Source: Oscillospiraceae bacterium (lineage in GTDB: Bacteria; Bacillota; Clostridia; Oscillospirales; Oscillospiraceae). From it: a stretch of DNA of 64,000 bases. Location: positions 1 to 64,000 of the forward strand of contig CADAUZ010000011.1 in assembly GCA_902791215.1 (NCBI GenBank), given 5' to 3'. The notes under the pieces were generated by a model. It did no database searches. It had not been told where the DNA came from and saw only the letters and a list, made by a program, of their open reading frames with translations. Shown piece by piece: positions 35,295-44,790 of this stretch. Position 1 is the first letter of the stretch. Every line of letters begins with the position of its first letter. Made by a program: the position numbers and the translations under genes.

Positions 35295-37286
35295 ATGGCA
35301 AAAGAACTTTCCCGCAGAGATTTTTTGAAGGGCATGGCCGCAGGCGCGATGGGCATTGCCGCCGCAGGCGTGCTCGGCACGGTTGAGGTCCCCAAGGCCC
35401 ACGCCGAAGCCATCTACACCCCCGGCACCTACTCCGCCACCGCCAAGGGCATCGCAAGCGATGTCAAGGTCACCATGACCTTCAGCGAGACCGAGATCAC
35501 CGACGTCATCATCGACGCCGCCGGTGAGACCCCCGAGCTCGGCGGCGCTGCCGCTCCCAAGCTCCAGGAAGCCATCCTCGCCGCCCAGGGCGTGGACGTG
35601 GACGCCGTCTCCGGCGCGACCGTCACCTCCGACGCGGTCAAGAAGGCCGTCGCCGACTGTATCTCCCAGGCAAGCGGCAAGGCCGTCGTCGTGCAGGAGG
35701 CCGCTCCCGTCGTCTCCGACTGGCTGGGCGAGGCTCCCGAGGTCGCAGAGGCCGACATCACCGAGACCCTCGATACCGAGGTGCTGGTGGTCGGCTGCGG
35801 CACCGGCGGCTGGATTGCTGCCATGACCGCCGCCGAGGAGGGCGCAAAGGTCCTCGTCGTCGAGAAGGCAGAGACCCCCACCAAGATCAAGGAGGACATC
35901 GGCGCCATCAACTCGAAGCTCCAGCTTGAGAGCTTCGACCAGTACCCCGAGTTCAAAATCAACAAGATCGAGGCCCTGCAGGACATCGTCCGCTATGCCA
36001 GCGGCTATGTCGATTCCGACCTTGTCAAGGTCTGGATCGACAACTCCGGCGAGACTGTCGACTGGCTCACCGATCTGCTTGAGGGCACCGGCCACTGGTA
36101 CATGAGCCTCGAGGGCGGCGTGGGCGACCTCAACCACCCTGAGCGCGACAAGGCCTACGCCACCGGCCACAGCCCCCATCCCGTGGACGGCAAGCCCGAC
36201 GACGTTGACCTCAACTCCGACATGACCGAGTTTGTCACGAGCCACGGCGGTGAGATCCGCTGCAACACCTGCCTCGTCAAGCTCGACCAGGATGCGGACG
36301 GCAAGGTCACCGGCATCATCGCCCAGGATATGAAGGACGAGCATTACATCCGCATCAACGCCTCCAAGGGCGTCATCATGGCTACCGGCGGCTATGCCTC
36401 CAACGGCGACATGATGCTGGCGCTCCAGCCCCAGACCATGAAGATGAAGATCAACGTCCCCATGGGCTCCAAGTCCGACGGCGCCGGCATCAAGGCGATG
36501 CTCTGGGCCGGTGGTCAGATGGATCCCTGCCACGCCTCCATGATGTTCAACCGCTGCTCCTGCCTGCCCACCGAGACCGCCGGCTACAAGACCAACGGCA
36601 AGTGGTACTGGTTTGGCGAGCAGCCCTTCCTCAAGGTCAACCTCAAGGGCCAGCGCTTCTGCAACGAGTCCGGCCCCTACGAGTTCATGCTGCACTCCAT
36701 GTACATGCAGCCCAACCACACCTATGTCGACATCTTTGACTCCAACTGCAAGCAGTATGCCGAGCAGTTTGACGAGGTCGGCTGCTGCCGCCTCTTCCCG
36801 TTCCCGAACGGCGCCCTCTCCAACCGCGGCTTTGACGCCTGCTGGAAGGAAATGACCGAGGGTGAGAACTCCCACCTGGCGCTGGGCTACCTGCAGAAGG
36901 CCGACACCATCGCAGAGTTGGCCGAGAAGCTGAACATCCCCGCTGACGAGCTGGAGAAGACCGTGGCCCGCTACAATGTCCTCTGCGCCAAGGGTGAGGA
37001 CGAGGATTACGGCAAGCCCGCCCACCGCTTGACCCCGGTCGACACCGCCCCCTACTACGGCATCCGCACCGGTGCCTGGCACCTGACCACGCTCGACGGC
37101 TGCCGCATCAACACCGACATGCAGGTCATCCGCGAGGACGGCACCCCCATCGAGGGCCTGTACGCCACCGGCGACTGCACCGGCGGCTTCTTTGCCAACA
37201 ACTACCCCAACCTCTTCACCGGCCTTGCCTGCGGCCGCACCATGACCTTCGGCCGCCGCGCCGCCAAGATCGTGGCAAAGAAGTAA
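35295..37286 (+). CDS. Tat-exported FMN/FAD-dependent reductase (fumarate/urocanate reductase family)
   Basis: A 663-residue extracytoplasmic flavoprotein. A twin-arginine signal (SRRDFLKGMAAGAMGIAAAG) starts at residue 6. Residues about 40-125 form an FMN_bind domain with the covalent-FMN motif DAVSGAT (T109), which ApbE would modify. Residues about 155-663 form the FAD_binding_2 domain (VLVVGCGTGGWIAAMTAAEEG). Shewanella fumarate reductase uses an active-site Arg in RFVNEITTRD; here the matching stretch RFCNESGPY has Tyr462, as in the urocanate reductase type, so the acceptor is probably not fumarate. It should reduce an external acceptor as terminal electron sink. The start is at 35295 (AAGGAG 8 bases upstream) rather than 35289. 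Confidence 0.9.
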   Translation: MAKELSRRDFLKGMAAGAMGIAAAGVLGTVEVPKAHAEAIYTPGTYSATAKGIASDVKVTMTFSETEITDVIIDAAGETPELGGAAAPKLQEAILAAQGVDVDAVSGATVTSDAVKKAVADCISQASGKAVVVQEAAPVVSDWLGEAPEVAEADITETLDTEVLVVGCGTGGWIAAMTAAEEGAKVLVVEKAETPTKIKEDIGAINSKLQLESFDQYPEFKINKIEALQDIVRYASGYVDSDLVKVWIDNSGETVDWLTDLLEGTGHWYMSLEGGVGDLNHPERDKAYATGHSPHPVDGKPDDVDLNSDMTEFVTSHGGEIRCNTCLVKLDQDADGKVTGIIAQDMKDEHYIRINASKGVIMATGGYASNGDMMLALQPQTMKMKINVPMGSKSDGAGIKAMLWAGGQMDPCHASMMFNRCSCLPTETAGYKTNGKWYWFGEQPFLKVNLKGQRFCNESGPYEFMLHSMYMQPNHTYVDIFDSNCKQYAEQFDEVGCCRLFPFPNGALSNRGFDACWKEMTEGENSHLALGYLQKADTIAELAEKLNIPADELEKTVARYNVLCAKGEDEDYGKPAHRLTPVDTAPYYGIRTGAWHLTTLDGCRINTDMQVIREDGTPIEGLYATGDCTGGFFANNYPNLFTGLACGRTMTFGRRAAKIVAKK

Positions 37287-37310
37287 GAAGACAACGCAAT
37301 ACCGATTTCG

Positions 37311-37348
37311 AGCCCGGCGGTTTCCCGCCGGGCTTGTTTACATTTTTC
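37311..37348 (+). terminator. Intrinsic terminator after the flavoprotein gene
   Basis: A 10-bp stem (AGCCCGGCGG / CCGCCGGGCT) with a 4-base loop, then TGTTTACATTTTT. Confidence 0.85.
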
Positions 37349-37410
37349 CCCTTGAAGCGCCGGAAGCCTTATAGTAGGATAATAAAAAATCTGTCAGGGG
37401 AGGTGCTGCC

Positions 37411-38205
37411 ATGCAGGAGACCTTTTATACGATCCCGGGCTGTCCGGTGCGCATTGCGCAGGTGTCCGACCTGCACGAGCGTCCCTATGACGCGGTGCTC
37501 GCTTCGCTGGAAAAGCAGCGGCCCGACCTCATCTGCGTGACGGGGGACTTCTTTTACGGCTGCCTGCCGAAAGCCGGCATAAAGGCGGAGGAGGCGGGCA
37601 TGCTGCCCTTTTTCTCCGCCTGCGCGGCCCTCGCCCCCTGCTATGTCTCCCTCGGCAACCACGAGTGGATGATCCAGCCGGAGGACTTTGCCCTGATAAA
37701 CGGGACCGGTGCCAAAATTCTGGATAACAGCTTTGTCTCCTGCTGCATTGCGGGGGCCAGGCTTGTGATCGGCGGTCTGACCTCCGGCCGCGTCACCGCC
37801 TGCACCCGCCTCCAGCGGGCAAGCTTCCGCCTGCTCGACGCAAACCGCTATACCCGCAAGGCCAGATCCGTGCCGCTGCTCTCGTGGCTGGACGCTTACT
37901 GCGCCACGCCCGGCTACCGCATCCTCCTGTGCCACCACCCGGAGTATTACCCCCGCTATCTCAAGGGGCGCGACATCCCGCTCATCCTCAGCGGGCACGC
38001 CCACGGCGGCCAGATCCGTATTTTCGGTCAGGGCCTCTACGCACCGGACCAGGGCATTTTCCCGCGGCTCACAAGCGGCGTGAGGGACGACCGCCTCGTC
38101 ATCAGCCGGGGGCTGGCCAACCGCCAGCGCGTGCCTCGCCTTTTTAACCCGACCGAGATCGTGTATGTTTCCGGCGGTCGCCCTGAGCCGCAGGCGAAAA
38201 AATGA
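37411..38205 (+). CDS. Metallophosphoesterase (YkuE/YaeI-like)
   Basis: A 264-residue calcineurin-like phosphoesterase. The metal-binding motifs appear in order: QVSDLHERP, VTGDFFYGC, LGNHEWM, CHHPEYY and GHAHGGQIRI. Similar enzymes act on UDP-diacylglucosamine-like or membrane-associated substrates, but here there is no signal peptide or membrane helix and the substrate is unknown. GGGGAGG lies before the ATG. It stands alone between two terminated units. Confidence 0.9.
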   Translation: MQETFYTIPGCPVRIAQVSDLHERPYDAVLASLEKQRPDLICVTGDFFYGCLPKAGIKAEEAGMLPFFSACAALAPCYVSLGNHEWMIQPEDFALINGTGAKILDNSFVSCCIAGARLVIGGLTSGRVTACTRLQRASFRLLDANRYTRKARSVPLLSWLDAYCATPGYRILLCHHPEYYPRYLKGRDIPLILSGHAHGGQIRIFGQGLYAPDQGIFPRLTSGVRDDRLVISRGLANRQRVPRLFNPTEIVYVSGGRPEPQAKK

Positions 38206-38323
38206 AAGGCAATATTTTTTCGCGCATATCCTTCAAAAAATCTTTACTTCTACCGGACAGCGCTGTATAATCTTGCAGTAATAAATCAAATCTATGCCTT
38301 TCGGCAAAAGGGGAAATCCACAC

Positions 38324-39517
38324 ATGAGAACAATCGGAACTGTTGTACGCGGCGTGCGCGCGCCCATCATCCGCCAGGGTGACGACATTGCCCGCATCGC
38401 GGCGGATTCTGTCATGGCCGCCTGGAAGGAAGCGGGCTTCACCCCCTGCGACAGGGACGTGGTGGCGGTGACCGAGTCGGTGGTCGCCCGCGCCCAGGGC
38501 AACTACGCCTCCGTCGACCAGATCGCGGCGGATCTGCGCCAAAAGACCGGCGGCGGCACCGTCGGCGTCGCCTTCCCCATCCTCAGCCGCAACCGCTTCT
38601 CCCTGCTGCTCAAGGGCTTTGCCCGCGGCTGTGAGAAGATCGTGCTGCTGCTCTCCTACCCCTCCGACGAGGTGGGCAACCACCTGGTGGACTGGGACCG
38701 GCTGGACGAGGCGGGCGTCAACCCCTACAGCGACACCCTGACGCTGTCCGAGTTCCGTGAAAAGTTCGGCCACATCGTGCACCCCTTCACGGGCGTTGAC
38801 TATATCGACTTCTATTCCGACCTCATCCGCGCCGAGAACTGCGAGGTCGAGGTGCTCTTCGGCAATAAGGTCACGACGCTTCTGGACTACACCGACACGG
38901 TGCTCACCTGCGACATCCACACCCGCGAGCGCTCCAAGCGCCTGCTGAAAAACGCCGGGGCCAAGTGCGTCCTGGGTTTGGATGACATCCTCTGCGCGCC
39001 TGTCAATGGCAGCGGCTATAACGAAACCTACGGCCTGCTGGGCTCCAACAAGGCCACCGAAGAGACCGTCAAGCTCTTCCCCCGCGACTGCACCGCCGTT
39101 GCCGAGCGCCTGTCCGCGCTTTTGAGCGAGGCATCCGGCAAGCGCATCGAGGCCATGGTCTACGGCGACGGCGCTTTCAAGGACCCCGTCGGCAAGATCT
39201 GGGAGCTGGCCGACCCCGTGGTCTCCCCCGGCTACACCGCGGGCCTCGTCGGCACGCCGAACGAGCTCAAGCTCAAGTACCTGGCCGACAACGACTTCGG
39301 CGATCTCTCGGGCGACGCGCTCAAGGCCGCCATTGAGGCGCGCATCCGCGCCAAGACCGGCGACAGCCTGGTGGGCCATATGGTGTCCGAGGGCACCACG
39401 CCCCGCCGCCTGACGGACCTCATCGGCTCCCTGTGCGACCTGACCTCCGGCTCCGGCGACAAGGGCACCCCCATCGTCTATATCCAGGGCTACTTCGACA
39501 ACTACACCAACGAATAA
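38324..39517 (+). CDS. CofE-like (coenzyme F420-0:gamma-glutamyl ligase family) protein
   Basis: A 397-residue protein of the family named for adding L-glutamate to coenzyme F420-0 with GTP. The N-terminal segment (IIRQGDDIARIAADSVM), DVVAVTESVVARAQGNYAS and the C-terminal GDKGTPIVYIQGYF fit clostridial members of this group. These are much longer than archaeal CofE (about 250 residues) and contain an extra central domain. No other F420 gene is in the window, and F420 synthesis is not established in these Clostridia, so the true acceptor may differ. The start at 38324 has AAGGGG upstream; an earlier ATG at 38294 lacks a site. Confidence 0.75.
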   Translation: MRTIGTVVRGVRAPIIRQGDDIARIAADSVMAAWKEAGFTPCDRDVVAVTESVVARAQGNYASVDQIAADLRQKTGGGTVGVAFPILSRNRFSLLLKGFARGCEKIVLLLSYPSDEVGNHLVDWDRLDEAGVNPYSDTLTLSEFREKFGHIVHPFTGVDYIDFYSDLIRAENCEVEVLFGNKVTTLLDYTDTVLTCDIHTRERSKRLLKNAGAKCVLGLDDILCAPVNGSGYNETYGLLGSNKATEETVKLFPRDCTAVAERLSALLSEASGKRIEAMVYGDGAFKDPVGKIWELADPVVSPGYTAGLVGTPNELKLKYLADNDFGDLSGDALKAAIEARIRAKTGDSLVGHMVSEGTTPRRLTDLIGSLCDLTSGSGDKGTPIVYIQGYFDNYTNE

Positions 39518-39575
39518 TGCCGGCTCTGCGCCGAAAACGCCGCGGGCGTTTCGCTTGACAAAGCCAGTCTTTTGT

Positions 39576-39619
39576 GAAAAACCACCGGAATCGTGATCTG
39601 CACGGTTCCGGTGGTCTTC
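39576..39619. terminator. Bidirectional terminator between the CofE-like gene and polC
   Basis: A 10-bp stem (ACCACCGGAA at 39581-39590 with TTCCGGTGGT at 39606-39615) is flanked by an A run on the left and CTTCTTT on the right, so it serves both converging genes. Confidence 0.85.
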
Positions 39620-39620
39620 T

Positions 39621-42600
39621 TTACATTTCAAAGAGATTGATCTGGTTGCTGTCGGGCAGCTCGCCGAGGGCGCCGAGGGCTTTGAGCTGCTCGATGTGCG
39701 CCTGGGAGACCTTGGGGCAGGCACTCGACAGCTCCTGCACGGAGATGAACTTCTGCCCGCTCTCGCCCGCGCGCATGAGGTCCCAGGCCGCCGTCTCGCC
39801 GAGGCCGGAGATGGCCACGAACGGCGGACGGAGCTTCCCGTCCTCGGTGATGAGGAACTTCGTGGCGTGGGATTTATACAGGTCGATGGGCGCGAAGAGA
39901 AAGCCGCGCATATTCATCTCGTACACCGCCTCCATCGTGACCAGCAGATCCTCCTCGTTTGCGGTGAGGTTCGGGCGGCGGTGCATCTCGTTGATCCTTC
40001 TGCGCACATCGTCGGCCCCGCCGCACATGCTGCCCGCGTCGAAGCCGCCCTTCTGGCTGCGGCGGTAGAAGTAGGCGGAGTAGAAGGCCAGGGGCTCGTG
40101 TACCTTGAACCAGGCGATGCGGAAAGCCATCATAACATAGGCCACCGCGTGGGCCTTGGGGAAGAGGTAGGCGATCTTGCGCGCGGATTCAATGTACCAG
40201 TCTGGCACGCCCTTGTCGCGCATCTGCTGCTCGGCGTCGCCGGGAAACTCGCCGGACTTTTTGACCTTGCCCTTACGCACGGCCTCCATGGTTTTGAAGG
40301 CGAGCGACGGCTCGATGCCGACCTGGATAAGATAGAGCATGATATCGTCGCGGCAGCCGATGGTCTCGTTGACCGAAGCCACGCCGTTGACGATGAGGTC
40401 GTGGATGTTGCCCGCCCACACGTCGGTGCCGTGGGAGAAGCCGGAAAGCCTGATCAGGGTGTCAAAGCCCTTGGGCTGGGTGTCCACCAGCATCTGGCGG
40501 GTGAAGGGAGTGCCGAATTCCGGCACGCCGATGGTGCCGGTCTTGCCGATGATGGGGTCGTCGTCGGGAAGTCCCAGGGCCGCGGGCGAGGTGTAGATGG
40601 ACATGGTCTCGGGGTCGGAAAGGGAAATCTCCTTGGCGTCCACGCCGGTCATGTCCTCCATCATGCGGATCATGGTGGGGTCATCGTGGCCCAGTTCGTC
40701 GAGCTTCAGAAGGTTCGACTCCATGCAGTGGTATTCAAAGTGGGTGGTGATGATGTCCGAGTTGGGGTCATCCGCCGGGTGCTGGACCGGGCAGAAGTCC
40801 GTCACGTCCTTGTCCTGGGGAATGACGACGAGGCCGCCGGGGTGCTGGCCAGTGGTGCGCTTGATGCCCACGAGGCCGAGGGCGAGGCGGTTTTCCTCCG
40901 CCTTGGTGGCGGTGATGCCGCGCTCCTCCAGATACTTTTTCACGTAGCCGTAGGCGGTCTTTTCGGCCAGCGTGCCGATGGTGCCGGCGCGAAAGACGTG
41001 GTCCGAGCCGAAGAGTGTCTCGGTGTATTTGTGGGCCTTGGCCTGGTACTCGCCGGAGAAGTTTAGGTCGATATCGGGGGTCTTCTCGTTGCCGGGATAG
41101 CCCAGGAAGGTCTCAAAGGGGATGTCAAAGCCGTCGCGCCGCATGCGCGTGCCGCAGTCCGGGCAGTCCTTTTCCGGCATGTCCGCGCCGCAGCCGTAGC
41201 TGCCGTCGGTGATGAACTCCGAGCGCTTGCACTTGGGGCAGACATAGTGGGGCGGCAGGGAGTTGACCTCCGTGATGCCGGACATGTAGGCGACAATGGA
41301 GGAGCCGACGCTGCCTCGCGAACCGACGAGGTAGCCGTTTTCCAGGGAGTTCTGCACCAGCTTCTGGGCGGACATGTAAATCACGTCGTACTGGTGGTCG
41401 AGGATAGTGTTGAGCTCCACGTCCACACGCTTCTGCACGATCTCCGGTGCGGGATCGCCGTAGATGCGGTGCATCTTCTCATACACGAGGCGCTTTAAGT
41501 CCTCGGCGGAGTTTTCGATCTTCGGGGCAAAGAGGTCCTTGGGCAGAAGCTCGATCTCCTCCACCTGGTCGGCGATGGCGCGGGTGTTGGTGACGACGAC
41601 CTCATAGGCCGTCTCCTTGCCGAGGTACATGAACTCGGCCAGCATCTCTTCGGTGTTGCGGAAGAAGATGGGGCAGTCGCGGTCAGCATCGGAGAATTTC
41701 TTCGCCGCCTGTAAAATCTTGCGGTACTGCTCGTCCTCGGCGTCGAGGAAGTGCACGTCCGAGGCGGCGATGACGGGCTTGCCCATCTCGCGGCCAAGAT
41801 TATAGATTGTGCGGTTATAGTCCTGCAAAACCTCCACACCGCTCACCCTGCCGTTATCCACCAGAAAGCCGTTGTTGCAGATCGGCTGGATTTCCAGATA
41901 GTCGTACAGCGACGCGATCTTTTTGAGCTCCTCGTGGCTGGCTCCGGTCATGACCGCGCCGTAGAGCTCACCCATGCCGCAGGCGGAGCCGACCAGGATG
42001 CCCTCCCGGTGCTGCAATAAAAGGCTCTTCGGGATGGTGGGCACACGGTGGAAATATTTCAGATACGACTGGGAAATCATCTCATAGAGGTTTTTAAGGC
42101 CCACCTTGTTCTTGACAAGCAGAATCATGTGATGGGTCTTTGCCACGTCCGTGCGCCTAAGGGTGTGGTAGACGTTCTCGATATCGTCCACGGTCTTCGC
42201 GCCCTGCTGCTTTAGCATGGGGATGAATTTTCCCATCATGCGTGCCACGACCATGGCGTCGTCGCTTGCGCGGTGGTGGTTGAACTTCGGCAGCCCCAGA
42301 TGGTTGGAGACGATATCCAGCTTGAATTTTTTAAGCTCCGGGCACAGGGCCTGGCTCAGGGCGAGGGTATCGAGAAAGACGGGATTAAAGCGCAGGCCCT
42401 GACGGATCGACGCCGCGGTCATGAAGCCCACGTCAAAGTGGGCGTTGTGGGCGATGATGGGCCGGTCCCCGACAAACTCCATGAACATCTGCATGGCCTC
42501 CTTCTCCAGCGGCGCGCCCTGTACGTCGCTGTCGCGGATACCGGTGAGGTTCGTGATGTCCGGCGGGATGTGACGCTGGGGGTCGACGAAAGTGTTGAAG

Positions 42601-43625
42601 GTGTCGATGATCTCGGTGCCGGAAAAGAGGATGGCGCCGATCTCGGTCATGCGGTCGGTCTGGGCGTTGAGGCCGGTGGTCTCAATGTCGAAGGCCACAA
42701 ACTCGGTGTCCAGCGGGAGGCTCGACTTGCCGATGACGGCGCTGTTGCCGTCCATGTCGTTGAGATAGTAGGCCTCCATGCCGTAGATGATCTTGACGCC
42801 CTCCTTCTTGCCCGCCTTCCACATGTCGGGGAAGGCCTGGGCCACGCCGTGGTCGGTGACCGCGATGGCGGGCATGCCCCAGTAAGCCGCGCGCTTAACG
42901 ACGGCGGCGGGATCGGTGAGGGCATCGAGGGCGGAAAAGCGGGTGTGCAGGTGCAGCTCCACGCGCTTTTCGGGGGCGTTGTCCGGGCGGATGACGCGCT
43001 TGGATTTCATGATGTTTCTGGGGTCGAGGACCATATCGTCATCGTACTTGGAGTAGATGATCTCCCCCTGGACGACGAGATGATCGCCGGGCTTGATCTC
43101 GTCGATGATGCTTTTGTCGTCGTCCGAGCGCAGGAAGCGGGAAATGCGGATGGAATTGGTGCGGTCGGTCATGTCAAAGCACAATACCGCCCCGCCGCTT
43201 TTCTGGATGGTGCGGCTCGTGACCGCGACCACGTCGCCCTCCACCGCCACGCGCCCGCTCTCAAGGTTCAGGGTGTTCATGGGCACGGGCTTCATCTTGA
43301 TCTGCCGCCCCATGAGCACATTGCCCGTCGGCTTGGAGAAATTGGAACTCATACGCGTGTCCACCGCTGCGGCGCTGGCTTTTACACGCGGATACTCCGG
43401 GAGGATTCCGACGGTGTCCAGGGCGTAGTCCGAGCGTATGTTTTCGCTGATGCGCTGGATATCCACCGGCGAAGGCATGGACGCAAACCACGCCGCGATG
43501 GAGAGGCTTCGCTGCCTGACATCCACCTGCACGTCGGTGACGTATGCCTTGTCCAGTCCTCCCGCCGCCGCGGATAAATTCTCACAGCCGGGGAAGATGG
43601 TCAGAAACGGGGTATGGTCGCTCAT
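39621..43625 (-). CDS. polC: DNA polymerase III alpha subunit, PolC type
   Basis: The main replicative polymerase of low-GC Gram-positives, 1334 residues. Domains in order: N-terminal region (1-120), OB fold (about 130-215), PHP with VELHLHTRFSALDALTD and AVTDHG, a 3'-5' proofreading exonuclease inserted in the PHP domain (VAFDIETTGLNAQTDRMTEI near 310), a zinc-binding segment (CPKCKRSEF...CPDCGTRM), and a polymerase core with PDIDLNFSGEYQ. It is about 100 residues shorter than Bacillus PolC, mainly in the N-terminal domain. ATG and the ispG TGA overlap (ATGA at 43622-43625). It ends the isoprenoid/envelope operon, as in Bacillus. Confidence 0.97.
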   Translation of the reverse strand: MSDHTPFLTIFPGCENLSAAAGGLDKAYVTDVQVDVRQRSLSIAAWFASMPSPVDIQRISENIRSDYALDTVGILPEYPRVKASAAAVDTRMSSNFSKPTGNVLMGRQIKMKPVPMNTLNLESGRVAVEGDVVAVTSRTIQKSGGAVLCFDMTDRTNSIRISRFLRSDDDKSIIDEIKPGDHLVVQGEIIYSKYDDDMVLDPRNIMKSKRVIRPDNAPEKRVELHLHTRFSALDALTDPAAVVKRAAYWGMPAIAVTDHGVAQAFPDMWKAGKKEGVKIIYGMEAYYLNDMDGNSAVIGKSSLPLDTEFVAFDIETTGLNAQTDRMTEIGAILFSGTEIIDTFNTFVDPQRHIPPDITNLTGIRDSDVQGAPLEKEAMQMFMEFVGDRPIIAHNAHFDVGFMTAASIRQGLRFNPVFLDTLALSQALCPELKKFKLDIVSNHLGLPKFNHHRASDDAMVVARMMGKFIPMLKQQGAKTVDDIENVYHTLRRTDVAKTHHMILLVKNKVGLKNLYEMISQSYLKYFHRVPTIPKSLLLQHREGILVGSACGMGELYGAVMTGASHEELKKIASLYDYLEIQPICNNGFLVDNGRVSGVEVLQDYNRTIYNLGREMGKPVIAASDVHFLDAEDEQYRKILQAAKKFSDADRDCPIFFRNTEEMLAEFMYLGKETAYEVVVTNTRAIADQVEEIELLPKDLFAPKIENSAEDLKRLVYEKMHRIYGDPAPEIVQKRVDVELNTILDHQYDVIYMSAQKLVQNSLENGYLVGSRGSVGSSIVAYMSGITEVNSLPPHYVCPKCKRSEFITDGSYGCGADMPEKDCPDCGTRMRRDGFDIPFETFLGYPGNEKTPDIDLNFSGEYQAKAHKYTETLFGSDHVFRAGTIGTLAEKTAYGYVKKYLEERGITATKAEENRLALGLVGIKRTTGQHPGGLVVIPQDKDVTDFCPVQHPADDPNSDIITTHFEYHCMESNLLKLDELGHDDPTMIRMMEDMTGVDAKEISLSDPETMSIYTSPAALGLPDDDPIIGKTGTIGVPEFGTPFTRQMLVDTQPKGFDTLIRLSGFSHGTDVWAGNIHDLIVNGVASVNETIGCRDDIMLYLIQVGIEPSLAFKTMEAVRKGKVKKSGEFPGDAEQQMRDKGVPDWYIESARKIAYLFPKAHAVAYVMMAFRIAWFKVHEPLAFYSAYFYRRSQKGGFDAGSMCGGADDVRRRINEMHRRPNLTANEEDLLVTMEAVYEMNMRGFLFAPIDLYKSHATKFLITEDGKLRPPFVAISGLGETAAWDLMRAGESGQKFISVQELSSACPKVSQAHIEQLKALGALGELPDSNQINLFEM

Positions 43626-44686
43626 GCGTCAGCCCCGTCGCTTTCAATGAGGTCAATCAGCCGGTCACTGAGCTCCTCATAGGGATATGTACCGAGCACC
43701 ACGCCCTTCTTGAAGAGCAGGCCCCGGCCCTTGCCGCCCGCGATGCCGTAGTCGGCCTCCCGCGCTTCGCCGGGTCCGTTGACCACGCAGCCCATGACGG
43801 CCACGGTGATGTCGCGCTTCATGTCCCTGACTCTCGCCTCCACCCCGGAGGCAAGGGAGATGAGGTCGATCTCCGTCCTGCCGCAGGTGGGGCAGGACAC
43901 GAACTTCACCCCGCCGGGTCTGAGGCCCGCGGCCTTCAAAATGGCGATGCCGACCGAGACCTCGCGCACGGGATCGGCGGTGAGGGAGACGCGGATGGTG
44001 TCGCCGATGCCCTCAGAGAGAAGCGTGCCGATGCCGACGGCGGACTGAATGGTGCCGTTCCACTCGGTGCCCGTCTCGGTGACGCCGAGATGCAGGGGGT
44101 AGGGGAAGGTCTCGGCGGCGAGGCGGTAGCTGGCAATGGTCAGCGGCACGGAGGAGGTTTTGAGGGACAGGCAGATATCGTCAAAGCCGAACTTGTTCAG
44201 AAGCTCCACATGGCCCTGCGCGCTCTCCACCATGGCCTCCGGGCAGGGGTGGCCGTATTTTTCCACGAGCCGCTTTTCGAGCGAGCCCGCGTTTACGCCG
44301 ATGCGGATGGGGATGTGCCGCGCCCTGCAGGCCTCGGCCACGGCCTTGACGTTTTCCTCGCCGCCGATGTTGCCGGGGTTGATGCGGATCTTGTCGATGC
44401 CGCGCGCGGCCGCCTCGAGCGCGAGGCGGTAGTCAAAATGGATATCCGCCACCAGCGGCACGCTTACCTGCTCCTTGATGGCGGAGACAGTCTTCGCCGC
44501 CTCCATATCGGGGATGGCGATGCGCACGATGTCGGCGCCTGCCGCCTGCATGGCGCGGATCTGCTTTACGGTGGCCTCCACGTCCCAGGTCTTGGTGGAG
44601 CACATGGTCTGTACCGTAACGGGCGCGCCGCCGCCGACCGGCAGCGTGCCGAGGGTGATCTGTTTCGTTTTCGTTCTGTCTTTCAT
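43622..44686 (-). CDS. ispG: 4-hydroxy-3-methylbut-2-en-1-yl diphosphate synthase
   Basis: The sixth enzyme of the MEP isoprenoid pathway, a 4Fe-4S protein converting MEcPP to HMBPP. It is 354 residues long and has TIM-barrel motifs (PVTVQTMCSTKTWDVEATV, DIVRIAIPDMEAA, PLVADIHFDYRLAL). The cluster ligands are in SCPTCGRTEID and GCVVNGPGEA. Along with dxr in the same operon it supplies isoprenyl diphosphates for UppS. It is separated from rseP by an R2 repeat and overlaps polC by 4 bases. Confidence 0.98.
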   Translation of the reverse strand: MKDRTKTKQITLGTLPVGGGAPVTVQTMCSTKTWDVEATVKQIRAMQAAGADIVRIAIPDMEAAKTVSAIKEQVSVPLVADIHFDYRLALEAAARGIDKIRINPGNIGGEENVKAVAEACRARHIPIRIGVNAGSLEKRLVEKYGHPCPEAMVESAQGHVELLNKFGFDDICLSLKTSSVPLTIASYRLAAETFPYPLHLGVTETGTEWNGTIQSAVGIGTLLSEGIGDTIRVSLTADPVREVSVGIAILKAAGLRPGGVKFVSCPTCGRTEIDLISLASGVEARVRDMKRDITVAVMGCVVNGPGEAREADYGIAGGKGRGLLFKKGVVLGTYPYEELSDRLIDLIESDGADA

Positions 44687-44702
44687 GGCAGCACCTCATA
44701 TC

Positions 44703-44790
44703 AAAGTGGAAAGTGAAAAGTGGAGAGTGAAGTTATGGCGTGCCGTTAGCACGGTATTTTCACTTTTCACTTTCCACTTTTCACTTTTTT
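44703..44790. repeat. R2 element between rseP and ispG
   Basis: Units of AAGTGGAAAGTGAAAAGTGG on the left and CACTTTTCACTTTCCACTTT on the right flank a core containing the palindrome CGTGCCGTTAGCACGG. The right arm runs up to the rseP stop. Confidence 0.8.

Noticed and set aside
39621..43625. An intein or frameshift in polC
   Set aside because: The frame is open throughout with all domains in order, and no HINT-type motifs are seen. The shorter length comes mainly from a reduced N-terminal domain.
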